NCBI GenBank assembly: GCA_026224825.1
Contig: JAMFRO010000062.1
Span: 1-62,604, forward strand
Reading direction: 5' to 3'
Length of the DNA: 62,604 nt
Source: a bacterium
GTDB taxonomy: Bacteria; Pseudomonadota; Alphaproteobacteria; Acetobacterales; Acetobacteraceae
The notes beneath the pieces are model-generated. The model made no database searches and was not told the DNA's origin. It saw only the letters and a list, made by a program, of their open reading frames with translations. Position numbers and translations under genes: made by a program. Shown here in pieces: positions 18,456 to 26,977 of this stretch (the stretch's first letter is position 1; each line of letters opens with the position of its first letter).

Positions 18456-19943
18456 TCATGCCAAAGACCCGATACGCCAGGCATTCGCCATCACCGAGAG
18501 GGTGATGGTCGCCGCCGGGATGGTGGGAAACACCGATGAATCCACAATATGCGTACGGCTCCGCCCATACGGCCGCCCCAGCACATCGGTCTCGCCGGGT
18601 GCCGGATTTTCCCGCATCGGAAAGGAGCCGCCGGAGTGAAAACCGCGCCCAGGCGGCGTCTCCTGCAACACCGGCGAGAGCGGAAACGCCCCCAACGGCA
18701 AGCCACGCAGCCGTTTCACCACCCTCTTCAGCGCCGCCCGCGTCGCCGGATTCTTCTGCGGCGTCACCCGCAAAACCTCATCATCCAGTCGCGCCTCAAG
18801 CCGCCCGGAGCTGTCCGAATGCAGATACCCCTGCACCACCAGCGCCCGCTCCAGCAGCAACCCCCGCAACCCCTTCAACGGCCCCAGCTTCTGCGCGATC
18901 ATCGCCTCCAGCACATCCGAATAGCCATAGATTTGCAGATGCACATTATGCGCATTCACCGTCGCATCCTGAATTTCCACAAAAACCTGCGCCAGAGTGT
19001 GCAGATGCTCCGCCTGCACCCCTTTCGTCCGCGCCCAGCCCAGCAGCGGCAGAATAAAATATTGCGAGTCCAAAATCTCCGCCCGCTCCCGCCCCAGCGA
19101 GCGCAGCATCAGCGCTGTGCTGCCATACACACCGGCCGCCACAAACACCCGGTCGCCCGAAAAATTCTGCCAGCCCCGCCCGGTAAACGCGTGGATCGAC
19201 ACGCCATGCGCATCCTCACTCACGCCCCGCACCACCGCATTGGGAATATAATTCAGCCCCGCCGCGCGCAGCCGCGCCAATTCGTGCCTTGTTGAAAAAA
19301 TCAAATCGCGCGGGCAACCATTGAGGCACTCCCCACAGGCAATACAAGCCGGCGCATTCACCGCCACCCGCGCCCGCCCCGCCGTCACCCCCGGCGCACG
19401 CTCCAGCCGCCGGAGCAAACCAGCCGCCTGACGGCTCACCGGCATGTCGTATTGCGGGCGCACATAAAACGGAAAATCCGCCTCCAGCGCATCCGCCTGC
19501 CCGGCAATCGGTACATAACCCAGCACGGCTCTATAGGCTGGCGCCATCTCCGCCAGCCCCACGGGCCACCCCGCCAAATCGGCTTCCCGGTAAGGCAGCA
19601 TCGCCGCCCCCCAGACATTGCTCAACCCGCCCTGCGCGTAGGAGGCCGACACCCCCGGTACGCCCAGCGCAATCTCCGGCGCTCCCGCCGCCGCGCGGTA
19701 CGGATAATCCGAGCCATTGCTGAGCTTGTAATCCGGCATATCGCCACTCAGCGGCATCTTGCGCATCGCATGCTGCTCGGCGGTCCAATCCTCCGGCGCC
19801 TGTGCCGCCATCACATTGCGCAAAGCCTCTCGCCCCGCCTCCAGCGTCAGCCCGGCATCGAGCATCGTCACCGCCCGGCCGCGGGCCAGCAGCGCCGTCG
19901 CACAGGCCACCCCCGCCGGGCCGGAACCGATGACGTAATCCAT
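18456..19943 (-). CDS. GMC-family oxidoreductase with four-cysteine motif
   Basis: A 495-residue FAD enzyme of the GMC (glucose-methanol-choline) group. The N-terminal motif is VIGSGPAGVACA at 4-15; the C-terminal GMC domain contains VDSSVFPTIPAATITLSVMANA. Between them, Cys200, Cys203, Cys206 and Cys210 form C-x2-C-x2-C-x3-CP, like one half of a bacterial ferredoxin. Such motifs occur in GMC proteins of some glycan clusters and suggest an Fe-S cluster for electron transfer, though cluster binding is inferred. Start ATG 19943 overlaps the TAA region of the upstream glycosyltransferase. It probably oxidises a sugar or polyol in the pathway of this operon. Confidence 0.8.
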   Translation of the reverse strand: MDYVIGSGPAGVACATALLARGRAVTMLDAGLTLEAGREALRNVMAAQAPEDWTAEQHAMRKMPLSGDMPDYKLSNGSDYPYRAAAGAPEIALGVPGVSASYAQGGLSNVWGAAMLPYREADLAGWPVGLAEMAPAYRAVLGYVPIAGQADALEADFPFYVRPQYDMPVSRQAAGLLRRLERAPGVTAGRARVAVNAPACIACGECLNGCPRDLIFSTRHELARLRAAGLNYIPNAVVRGVSEDAHGVSIHAFTGRGWQNFSGDRVFVAAGVYGSTALMLRSLGRERAEILDSQYFILPLLGWARTKGVQAEHLHTLAQVFVEIQDATVNAHNVHLQIYGYSDVLEAMIAQKLGPLKGLRGLLLERALVVQGYLHSDSSGRLEARLDDEVLRVTPQKNPATRAALKRVVKRLRGLPLGAFPLSPVLQETPPGRGFHSGGSFPMRENPAPGETDVLGRPYGRSRTHIVDSSVFPTIPAATITLSVMANAWRIGSLA

Positions 19944-19944
19944 A

Positions 19945-21114
19945 TTACGCGTCCAAGCCCGGCAGGCTCCGCACATTCAGTTTCAACGTACTCAGCAGCA
20001 GGCTCGACAGCCCCACCTCAAACCCCAGCGAAATCGCCAGCGAGGAAGCGATACAAATACGCGCGATCTCATCCACATCCAGCGCGCCAAACCGCGCCCC
20101 GGACCACAGCGACACCGCATAGAAGAACAGCCCGAACCCCACCGCCACCAGGCCTGAGCCCGCCAGCAGCCCGCTCTCCAGCGTCACCAGCCGGTCCAGA
20201 ACCCGCATCCGGGCAGATTGCGGCACCAGCCCCTCCTGCACCGTATAGGCGCGCGACAGCAGCGCGAACCACGCCGCCTGAAACCCGACCTCGATCAACG
20301 TGACGCAATAGATCAGCGTACCAACGGAGAGCCGCACCCCCGCCACATCCAGCGGCCTGGCCAGCAGTCCGCCGCCCAGCACCGCACCCGTCAGCATCAT
20401 CAATATGCCGGGGTACAGAAACAGCCAGTTCGGCGAGAACAACAGCATGAACCGCAAATGCCGCCAGCCATCGCGCCACGGCCGCAGGTGAGGCGGCCGC
20501 GAGCGCCCATCCTTATCCAGCGTCGTCGGCACCTCGCGTATATCCATCCGCAGCAGCGTCGCCTTGATCACCATTTCGGAGGCGAATTCCATGCCCGTGG
20601 TGCGCAGAGCCATGGCGATGAATGCCTCGCGCGAAAACCCGCGGATACCGCAATGAAAATCCTTAATCGCGGTGGGAAACAACAGCCGCCCCAGCCCCGA
20701 GAGAATGGGGTTGCCGATATAACGGTTCTTCCACGGCATCGCCCCCGGCCCGATGCCACCCTTGAAACGATTTCCCATCACCAGCGCCGCCCCCGCGCGC
20801 AACGCCGCAACAAACACCTCAAGCTTCGAGAAATCATAGCTATCGTCGGAATCGCCCATGATACAGTAGCGCCCGCGCGCGGCCAGCACCGCGCCATAAA
20901 TGGCGGCCCCATAGCCGCGCACCGGCACATCCACCACCCGCGCGCCCAGCCCCCGCGCAATCTCCTGGCTGCCATCGGTCGAGCCATTATCGCCGACCAA
21001 TATCTCCCCCGCCACACCGCTGCGCGTGAGATATTCCTGCGCCTTGATAATGCAGCGCGCCAATGTCTCCGCCTCGTTCAGGCAGGGCATCACGATGCTC
21101 AGTTCGATATCCAT
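19945..21114 (-). CDS. Family 2 glycosyltransferase with C-terminal membrane domain
   Basis: A 389-residue enzyme of the GT2 / dolichyl-phosphate mannosyltransferase-like group. The GT-A domain begins with LSIVMPCLNEAETL, has DNGSTDGS near 42-49 and the metal-binding DSDD at 88-91. After about residue 220 come four hydrophobic helices, like GtrB-type enzymes that load a sugar onto a polyprenyl phosphate at the inner membrane. Two ATG codons are adjacent; the second (21114) is better spaced from GGAG. It sits between the DUF2142 and GMC genes in one transcriptional unit. Confidence 0.85.
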   Translation of the reverse strand: MDIELSIVMPCLNEAETLARCIIKAQEYLTRSGVAGEILVGDNGSTDGSQEIARGLGARVVDVPVRGYGAAIYGAVLAARGRYCIMGDSDDSYDFSKLEVFVAALRAGAALVMGNRFKGGIGPGAMPWKNRYIGNPILSGLGRLLFPTAIKDFHCGIRGFSREAFIAMALRTTGMEFASEMVIKATLLRMDIREVPTTLDKDGRSRPPHLRPWRDGWRHLRFMLLFSPNWLFLYPGILMMLTGAVLGGGLLARPLDVAGVRLSVGTLIYCVTLIEVGFQAAWFALLSRAYTVQEGLVPQSARMRVLDRLVTLESGLLAGSGLVAVGFGLFFYAVSLWSGARFGALDVDEIARICIASSLAISLGFEVGLSSLLLSTLKLNVRSLPGLDA

Positions 21115-21160
21115 CATATTCTCCGTGCCGCCTGGCGCTGGCCCCCGATTCTGGCGGAGG

Positions 21161-22630
21161 TTAATGCAGGTAATAGTTCAGTACCAGCTTAAGCGGGATA
21201 TAGCCGATGTCGAACAATGCCATCCCCGCCGTGGGTAGCGCCAGCAGCAGCGGCGGCACGGTAAAACGGACGCGCCGCAAGCCCGGCACGGATTGCAGTG
21301 AGGGAATGGCGAACAGCAGGAAGGGCAGGAAGATGAGCAGATAACGCCCCTGAATCCCGTCGATATCCGGCGCCCCCACATTCGTCCAATCCAGGTAGAA
21401 GGTGATGTCCACCACCCAATAGGTCACGCCGATCGCCCCCAGAATGGCGATGAAATTCAGCAGCGCCGTAAGCGGCACCACCACCGGCCGGCGCGTGAAC
21501 AGCAGCCCAAGCGCCACAAACACCAAGCAGGCAGCCCAGCAATTATAAAAATCATCCGGCATCACAAGCTGCAACGGGCCCAGCACGCCAATCACGGTGA
21601 TGAAATCGGTATAGGCATCACGCAGCGTGCTGTAATACGGCAACGCCAGAAACCGCCTTGGCCGCTCCATCAGAATGTGCAATTGCGCCGCGGCATTGGC
21701 ATGGTCCATCGGCACGGTATGGTCGCCCGTATAAAGCGGACCCGGAAAATATTGCTGCTTGCCATAGGGCACCACAACAAACAAAGCGATCACCAATATC
21801 CAGCCCAGCACCGGCAGCAGCGCCACCGCCATATCCAAAAACCGCCGCCAGAACCCTGGTGCGAATAAAGGCAGAGCAAAAGCGCCCATCAGCAAAATAT
21901 ACGGCGGCTTGGCCCCCAGCACGAGTGCCATCACCACCAGCCCGGCAATGCGCCACCCCCGCGTCTCCCGCGTCAGGCAGGCGGCCGCCAGGCAGGTCAT
22001 CGCCGTCAGCAGCCCATCCTGGTTCATCGTGCCGGCCAGAAACAACGTCATCGGCAGCAGCAGCACCGTCACCAGCAGCGCCTCGCCATAAGCGGCGATG
22101 TAGAGCGTCGCCAGCCCCACCAGCATGAACCCCGCCGCCATGAACAACCGCGCGGTGATGAAACAATGCAGCGGCGTGGCATGAAACACCCGCGCCACCG
22201 CAACACCCAGCGCGCCAGGCACATAGGCCGCTGGAAAATACGTCGCCGTATTGGGCAGGTTGACGTAAAACAAATTCGGATTCGGCGCCACGCGCTCGCT
22301 CTTGTTCCAATCCTCCAGCGTCACCAGCGGCCGGTACGGAGTCAAAATCGTAACATGGCCGAAGGAACTGGCAAAATCCCCAACATGCACCTTCAGCCCC
22401 GTTCTCAACTCCAATTTGCCGGTCAACGGATCAATTTCGCTATGCCGCACCCCCAATAAAACGCCCCGCAACAGCCCCAGCGCCCGGCAATAATGCGTCA
22501 CCTCATCAGGTGATTGGCTCGGCGGCGTAACCAGCGCGGTCGTGACAGAAACCGGCAAAGCACAAAGCAAAAACAACGCCATAACAGCCCACTTGCCGCA
22601 ATAACGCCGAATGCCCCCCCACCAACCCAC
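21161..22630 (-). CDS. DUF2142 family polytopic membrane protein
   Basis: About 489 residues with roughly 10-12 transmembrane helices. After the first helix comes PPSQSPDEVTHYCRA, the conserved acidic DE segment of DUF2142, a GT-C-like family found in surface polysaccharide loci. The loop YFPAAYVPGALG and a cytoplasmic positive patch also fit. The open frame continues upstream to 22744 into the large repeat, so its first 15 or so codons would be repeat sequence. A GTG near 22630 (or 22639) after GCAGGGGG is a more plausible start. It probably transfers a sugar from the lipid carrier made by the following GT2. Confidence 0.75.
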   Translation of the reverse strand: MGWWGGIRRYCGKWAVMALFLLCALPVSVTTALVTPPSQSPDEVTHYCRALGLLRGVLLGVRHSEIDPLTGKLELRTGLKVHVGDFASSFGHVTILTPYRPLVTLEDWNKSERVAPNPNLFYVNLPNTATYFPAAYVPGALGVAVARVFHATPLHCFITARLFMAAGFMLVGLATLYIAAYGEALLVTVLLLPMTLFLAGTMNQDGLLTAMTCLAAACLTRETRGWRIAGLVVMALVLGAKPPYILLMGAFALPLFAPGFWRRFLDMAVALLPVLGWILVIALFVVVPYGKQQYFPGPLYTGDHTVPMDHANAAAQLHILMERPRRFLALPYYSTLRDAYTDFITVIGVLGPLQLVMPDDFYNCWAACLVFVALGLLFTRRPVVVPLTALLNFIAILGAIGVTYWVVDITFYLDWTNVGAPDIDGIQGRYLLIFLPFLLFAIPSLQSVPGLRRVRFTVPPLLLALPTAGMALFDIGYIPLKLVLNYYLH

Positions 22631-22700
22631 CAACAACACCCCCTGCAATCCCTGCCCCTCTATAAAGCCGGCCACTAACCTGGCAAGTTCAGAGGACTGG

Positions 22701-22918
22701 GGTGTTCCACGGAAAAGGCCAGGGCTCTGCCCTGGACCCGCCAAGGGCCGAAGGGCCCTTGGATCCCACCCGGGTTATAAAAAGAGGGCCCATCCCAGCA
22801 CGTGCGTTGCACGAGTAGGGATGGGCCCTCTTTTTATAACCCGAAGTAATGGGGTCTGGGGCCTGCGGCCCCAGCGGGGTCAGGGGCGGAGCCCCAGCCT
22901 TTTTTTCCGTGGAACACC
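22701..22918 (-). repeat. Large palindromic repeat, copy 2 (complete, with terminal inverted repeats)
   Basis: This is a complete 218-bp element. Its ends are perfect 16-bp inverted repeats, GGTGTTCCACGGAAAA (22701-22716) and its complement (22903-22918). Inside, in element orientation, are the hairpins GGGGC-TCC-GCCCC and CTGGGGCC..GGCCCCAG, then the central stem, CCAAGGGCC..GGCCCTTGG, and CCAGGGC-AGA-GCCCTGG. The central stem is perfect over 26 bp (22771-22796 with 22818-22843), with a loop that contains CGTGC-GTT-GCACG. It has no coding capacity. It lies between the 5' side of the DUF2142 gene and the 3' end of serA. Confidence 0.9.
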
Positions 22919-22924
22919 CAGCCC

Positions 22925-24511
22925 TCAGAATGCCAGGTTTGTGGCCTGCATTACGAGTGGTAGGGCGCGGACGGCTTGGAGGACGCTGTCGGGGGTTTCG
23001 CCGTCGGTGCTGACCAGGCAGATGGCGTCTTCGCCTTCCGCCGCGCGGCCGAGGTGGAAGGTGGCGATGTTTACGCCGGCTTCGGCCAGGATTGTGCCGA
23101 ACAGACCGATGAAGCCGGGTTTATCCTTATTGGTCACATACAGCATGCTCGGCGCGAAATCGGCTTCGACCTTGATGCCCTTGATCTCAACCAGGCGCGG
23201 GCGGCCGTTGCCGATGAGCGTGCCGGCCACCGAGCGTGTGCCTTTCTCGGTGGTCACCGAGACGCGCACCAGCCCCTGGTAATCGCCGATGCGGTCGGTG
23301 GAGGCTTCCGCGACCTCTATGCCGTGGTCGCGCGCCAGCACCGGCGCGTTGACCATGTTCACCCCTTCCATCACGGGGGCAAGCAAACCAGCCAAAGCGG
23401 CGGCATTCAGCGGACGGTGGTTCAGCGGCGCGGCGGCGCCCTCATATTCCACCAGAATGCGCTTGATCACGCCTTCCTGCACGCGGGTGAGCTGGCCGGC
23501 GAAGGCGCCGAGCAGGCGGCAGAGTTCCATATAGGGGCGCAGGCGCGGCGCTTCCTCGGCCGAGACGCTGGGCACGTTCAGCGCGTTGCTGACGGAGCCG
23601 GTGAGCAGGAAGTCGGAGATTTGTTCCGCCACCTGCAGCGCCACATTCTCCTGCGCCTCGTTGGTAGCGGCACCCAGATGCGGCGTGCACACCACATTCT
23701 CCAGCTCGAACAGCGGCGAGTTGGTGGCCGGCTCGGTCTCGAACACATCCAACGCCGCACCCGCAACCTGGCCGGACTTCAGCGCGTCATAAAGTGCCGC
23801 CTCATCCACCAGCCCGCCGCGCGCGCAGTTGATGATGCGAACCCCCTTCTTCATCTTCGCAATGGCCTCCCGCGAGATGATGTTGCGCGTCGCATCGATG
23901 AGCGGCGTGTGCAGCGTAATGAAATCGGCCTTGGCGAAAATCGTCTCCAGTTCGGCCTTCTCCACGCCCAGCTCCACGGCGCGCGCTTCCGTCAGGAACG
24001 GATCATAGGCCAGCACCTTCATCTTCAGGCCAACCGCCCGGTCCGCCACGATGGAACCGATATTGCCGCAGCCGATGAGCCCCAAAGTCTTGGCCGTCAG
24101 CTCCACGCCCATAAAACGGTTCTTCTCCCACTTGCCGGCCTTGGTGGAGGCAGATGCCTCCGGCAACTGGCGGGCGAGCGCGAACATCATCGCAATGGCG
24201 TGCTCTGCCGTGGTGATGGCATTGCCGAATGGCGTGTTCATCACCACCACACCGCGCGAGGTGGCGGATTTCACATCCACATTATCCACACCGATGCCGG
24301 CACGGCCTACGACTTTGAGGTTCGTGGCGAGATCGAGCACCTCTTTCGTCACCTTGGTGGCGGAGCGGATCGCCAGACCGTCATACTGGCCGATGATCTC
24401 ACGCAGTTCGGCGGGGGTGAGGCCGGTTTTGATGTCAACTTCGACGCCGCGATCCTTGAAAATCTGAACCGCAGCAGGTGACAACTTGTCGCTGATAAGG
24501 ACTTTGACCAT
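22925..24511 (-). CDS. serA: D-3-phosphoglycerate dehydrogenase
   Basis: A 528-residue long-form SerA, which oxidises 3-phosphoglycerate with NAD at the entry to serine synthesis. The NAD motif is GLIGCGNIGSIVADR; the catalytic Arg, Glu and His lie in NCARGGLVDE, DVFETEP and CTPHLGAAT. A long intermediate domain and a C-terminal ACT domain (VTNKDKPGFIGLFGTIL onward) follow and may give feedback control. Start ATG 24511 has AGGGA upstream. It runs in the same direction as serC, with a small hairpin repeat between them. The stop is 6 bases from the end of the large repeat. Confidence 0.97.
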   Translation of the reverse strand: MVKVLISDKLSPAAVQIFKDRGVEVDIKTGLTPAELREIIGQYDGLAIRSATKVTKEVLDLATNLKVVGRAGIGVDNVDVKSATSRGVVVMNTPFGNAITTAEHAIAMMFALARQLPEASASTKAGKWEKNRFMGVELTAKTLGLIGCGNIGSIVADRAVGLKMKVLAYDPFLTEARAVELGVEKAELETIFAKADFITLHTPLIDATRNIISREAIAKMKKGVRIINCARGGLVDEAALYDALKSGQVAGAALDVFETEPATNSPLFELENVVCTPHLGAATNEAQENVALQVAEQISDFLLTGSVSNALNVPSVSAEEAPRLRPYMELCRLLGAFAGQLTRVQEGVIKRILVEYEGAAAPLNHRPLNAAALAGLLAPVMEGVNMVNAPVLARDHGIEVAEASTDRIGDYQGLVRVSVTTEKGTRSVAGTLIGNGRPRLVEIKGIKVEADFAPSMLYVTNKDKPGFIGLFGTILAEAGVNIATFHLGRAAEGEDAICLVSTDGETPDSVLQAVRALPLVMQATNLAF

Positions 24512-24529
24512 GTGCAAAAATTCCCTGAG

Positions 24530-24577
24530 AAAAAGCAGTACCTTTTTGTGAACAAAAAGGTACCCAAAAAAACTTTA
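24530..24577 (-). repeat. Small hairpin repeat, copy B
   Basis: AAAAAGCAG, stem TACCTTTTTG (24539-24548), loop TGAA, perfect arm CAAAAAGGTA (24553-24562), then CCCAAAAAAACTTTA. It is almost the exact reverse complement of the copy at 26892-26938, including the loop. It separates serC from serA and may stop or attenuate transcription. Confidence 0.85.
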
Positions 24578-24597
24578 TTACTTTGGGCTGGGGGCGC

Positions 24598-25770
24598 TCA
24601 GACTGTCGCGGAAACCGTGTCTATGGCGTAGTCGATCCATGGCAGTAACGCGGCAATGTCGGAGGTTTCGACAGTCGCCCCGCCCCAAATCCGCAACCCC
24701 GCAGGCGCATCGCGATACGCCCCGGCATCCAGCGCCACATTTTCTTTCTCGAGCAGCGCAGCCACATCCTTCGCTGCCTTCGCCTGACCCTCGGCATTCA
24801 ACGCCGCAAACCAGGGTGCCGCAATCACCAGGCAGATCGACGTGCAGGACCGCGTCTGGGGCGTCGCCGCCAGAAATTTCACGCGCTCATTGCCCTCAAC
24901 CCAATCCGCAATGGCCTTCAGATTGCCCTCGGACCGCGCAATGAGACCCTTCAGGCCGCCAACGCCTTCAGCCCAGCGCAACCCATCCAGCGCATCCTCA
25001 ACGCAAAGCATCGAAGGCGTGTTGATGGTCTCGCCGACAAAAATGCCTTCCGTCAGTTTGCCGCCGGAAGTCAGACGGAAAATCTTCGGCAGCGGCCAGG
25101 AAGGCTTGTAGGTAAGCAGCCGCTCCACGGCGCGCGGGCTGAGCGCCAGCATGCCATGCGCGGCCTCGCCGCCCAGCACTTTCTGCCAGGACCAGGTAAC
25201 CACATCGAGTTTGTCCCACGGCAGGTCCATGGCGAAAGCAGCAGAGGTGCTGTCGGCAATCACCAAACCTTCACGGTCGGCGGGAATAAAATCGCCGGAG
25301 GAAAACCGCACGCCTGAGGTCGTGCCATTCCAGGCCAGCACCACGTCATGGCTGAAATCAATCGCGGACACATCCGGAAGCTGGCCATAATCAGCCTTGA
25401 TCACCCGTGCATCAGCAAGCTTGAGCTGCTTGATCACATCGGTGGCCCAGGCTTCCGAGAAGCTTTCATGGGCTAGAACATCCACCGGCCGGGCGCCGAG
25501 CAGCGACCACAAGGCCATCTCCACAGCCCCGGTATCGGAGGCCGGCACAATGCCGAGCCGCCAGTCTTCCGGCATGCCTAATATGGCTTTGGAGCGGGTG
25601 ATGACCTCGGCCAGCTTGGCCTTGGGGCCTTTGGCGCGATGGCTGCGGCCCAGTGCCGCGCCCTCAAGGGCGGTCAGGGTAAAACCCGGGCGCTTGGCGC
25701 AGGGGCCCGATGAAAAATTAGGATTCTTTGGACGTGCCACAGGCTTGGCGGCTGGAGAAAAATCTGCCAT
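24598..25770 (-). CDS. serC: Phosphoserine aminotransferase
   Basis: A 390-residue PLP enzyme converting 3-phosphohydroxypyruvate and glutamate to phosphoserine. The layout is the alphaproteobacterial/archaeal-type SerC (TIGR01365-like). [14 protein letters not shown] opens the protein, [20 protein letters not shown] forms the cofactor phosphate region, and the PLP lysine lies in [17 protein letters not shown]. Start ATG has GGGAGAG upstream. It is immediately upstream of serA on the same strand, and divergent from an Lrp/AsnC regulator 120 bp away, which may control it. Confidence 0.95.
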   Translation of the reverse strand: MADFSPAAKPVARPKNPNFSSGPCAKRPGFTLTALEGAALGRSHRAKGPKAKLAEVITRSKAILGMPEDWRLGIVPASDTGAVEMALWSLLGARPVDVLAHESFSEAWATDVIKQLKLADARVIKADYGQLPDVSAIDFSHDVVLAWNGTTSGVRFSSGDFIPADREGLVIADSTSAAFAMDLPWDKLDVVTWSWQKVLGGEAAHGMLALSPRAVERLLTYKPSWPLPKIFRLTSGGKLTEGIFVGETINTPSMLCVEDALDGLRWAEGVGGLKGLIARSEGNLKAIADWVEGNERVKFLAATPQTRSCTSICLVIAAPWFAALNAEGQAKAAKDVAALLEKENVALDAGAYRDAPAGLRIWGGATVETSDIAALLPWIDYAIDTVSATV

Positions 25771-25890
25771 AAAAACTCTCCCTTACAGAAGAAAAGCGCC
25801 CCGGTGGGGGGGCGTGACCCGGCAAGCCCTCTACCCCAGTTTTTTGTCCACCGCAATACGCCACATTACAACCCAGAGTTTTGGACCCGC

Positions 25891-26346
25891 ATGACCGAGC
25901 TTGACAATATAGACCGCGCCATCCTCCGCCTGCTCGCCGCCGACGCCTCGCTGTCGCTGAACGACATCGCCGACAAGGTGGGCCTGACCGCGACCCCCTG
26001 CTGGAAGCGCATCAAGCGCATGGAGGAGACCGGCATCATCAAGGCCCGAGTCGCGGTGCTGGATGCCGACAAACTCGGCCTGCCTGTGTCCGTCTTCGTC
26101 TCCGTGGAAACCGCGGACCACTCCGCCGGCTGGCTGGACCGCTTTGCCCAGGCCGTGGCCAGCACGCCCGAGATCGTCGGCGCCTGGCGGATGAGCGGCG
26201 ATGTGGATTATCTGCTGCATGTCGTGGTGGCCGATATCGCGGCGTATGATAATTTCTACCGCAAACTCATCGCTGCCGTGCCGCTGCGCAATGTGTCGTC
26301 GCGCTTCGCCATGGAGCGGATGAAGAACGGGGCTTTGCCAATTTAA
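25891..26346 (+). CDS. Lrp/AsnC family transcriptional regulator
   Basis: A 151-residue regulator. Residues 1-60 form the helix-turn-helix (LDNIDRAILRLLAADASLSL then ATPCWKRIKRMEETGII), and residues 65-145 form the RAM/AsnC ligand domain (VSVFVSVETADHSAGW, GAWRMSGDVDYLLHVVV). The residue string around CWKRIKRME is typical of Lrp-like activators. The start at ATG 25891 is chosen because the upstream part of the open frame looks non-coding. Its divergent position makes it a likely regulator of serC and serA, perhaps responding to an amino acid; that link is inferred. Confidence 0.9.
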   Translation: MTELDNIDRAILRLLAADASLSLNDIADKVGLTATPCWKRIKRMEETGIIKARVAVLDADKLGLPVSVFVSVETADHSAGWLDRFAQAVASTPEIVGAWRMSGDVDYLLHVVVADIAAYDNFYRKLIAAVPLRNVSSRFAMERMKNGALPI

Positions 26347-26356
26347 GCCAGGGCTC

Positions 26357-26893
26357 ATGCCTTACGCTATCACTCTACCTCTGGACGACGCCGCTGCCGG
26401 GCACATCAATCGGATGTGGCGCGCCTTGGCGGAACAGACCGGCGACGATAGTGAAATCCGTCTCGGCTATTCCCCCCATATCACTCTCACCATCCTGGCC
26501 GATACGGCGCCCGTTGGGGAGATCGAAGACATTGCTTTCCGGGTGGCGAGAGACTGGGAAGCGTTATCCGTGACCCTGGCTGGTGTGGGTGTTTTCCCAG
26601 GAGTGCCACCAGTAGTCTGGGCCGCGCCGACCGTAACGCAACAATTGTTAGCCATACATGCGTCGCTCTACGCGGCGCTGGCGTCCCTGCCTGTTCACCC
26701 GCACTACCAGCCAGCCGCATGGGTGCCGCACGTTACCCTCACCAAGGAAAACCAAGCCCCGGCGGCCAGGTCCATCGAGGCCGTAACCTCAGTGTGGGAA
26801 GGACCGATCACCGCTCGCCTGGAGCGAATTGAACTCGTCAAATTCCGCCCCGTCGAGATCCTGCGCAGCGAAGCCCTGCGCTCCAAATTATAA
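26357..26893 (+). CDS. 2'-5' RNA ligase-like 2H phosphoesterase
   Basis: A 178-residue protein with the two H-x-T-x motifs of the 2H superfamily: PHITLT near residue 40 and PHVTLT near 124. The spacing fits LigT/ThpR-like cyclic phosphodiesterases, which act on RNA 2',3'-cyclic phosphates, or YjcG-like proteins. It starts 10 bases after the Lrp gene, so both are probably cotranscribed. The nucleic-acid substrate is unknown. A hairpin repeat begins at its stop codon. Confidence 0.85.
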   Translation: MPYAITLPLDDAAAGHINRMWRALAEQTGDDSEIRLGYSPHITLTILADTAPVGEIEDIAFRVARDWEALSVTLAGVGVFPGVPPVVWAAPTVTQQLLAIHASLYAALASLPVHPHYQPAAWVPHVTLTKENQAPAARSIEAVTSVWEGPITARLERIELVKFRPVEILRSEALRSKL

Positions 26894-26938
26894 AGTTTTT
26901 TGGATACCTTTTTGTTCACAAAAAGGTACTGCTTAAAT
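26892..26938 (+). repeat. Small hairpin repeat, copy C
   Basis: TAAAGTTTTTTGGA is followed by the perfect stem TACCTTTTTG (26905-26914), loop TTCA, arm CAAAAAGGTA (26919-26928) and CTGCTTAAAT. It overlaps the stop codon of the 2H gene and is an inverted copy of the element at 24530-24577. Confidence 0.85.
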
Positions 26939-26977
26939 CCATAAGTTTTTATTGTTAATAATAAAAACAATAAGTTA

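Noticed and set aside
22640..22744. The first 35 codons of the DUF2142 frame
   Set aside because: They translate the large repeat and its flank; translation from inside a mobile element is unlikely and better starts lie downstream.
24282..24290. A perfect DnaA box TTATCCACA
   Set aside because: It is a single site inside conserved serA codons (VDNVD region). No cluster of boxes, AT-rich unwinding region or origin-linked genes are near, so an origin is not supported despite the skew change.
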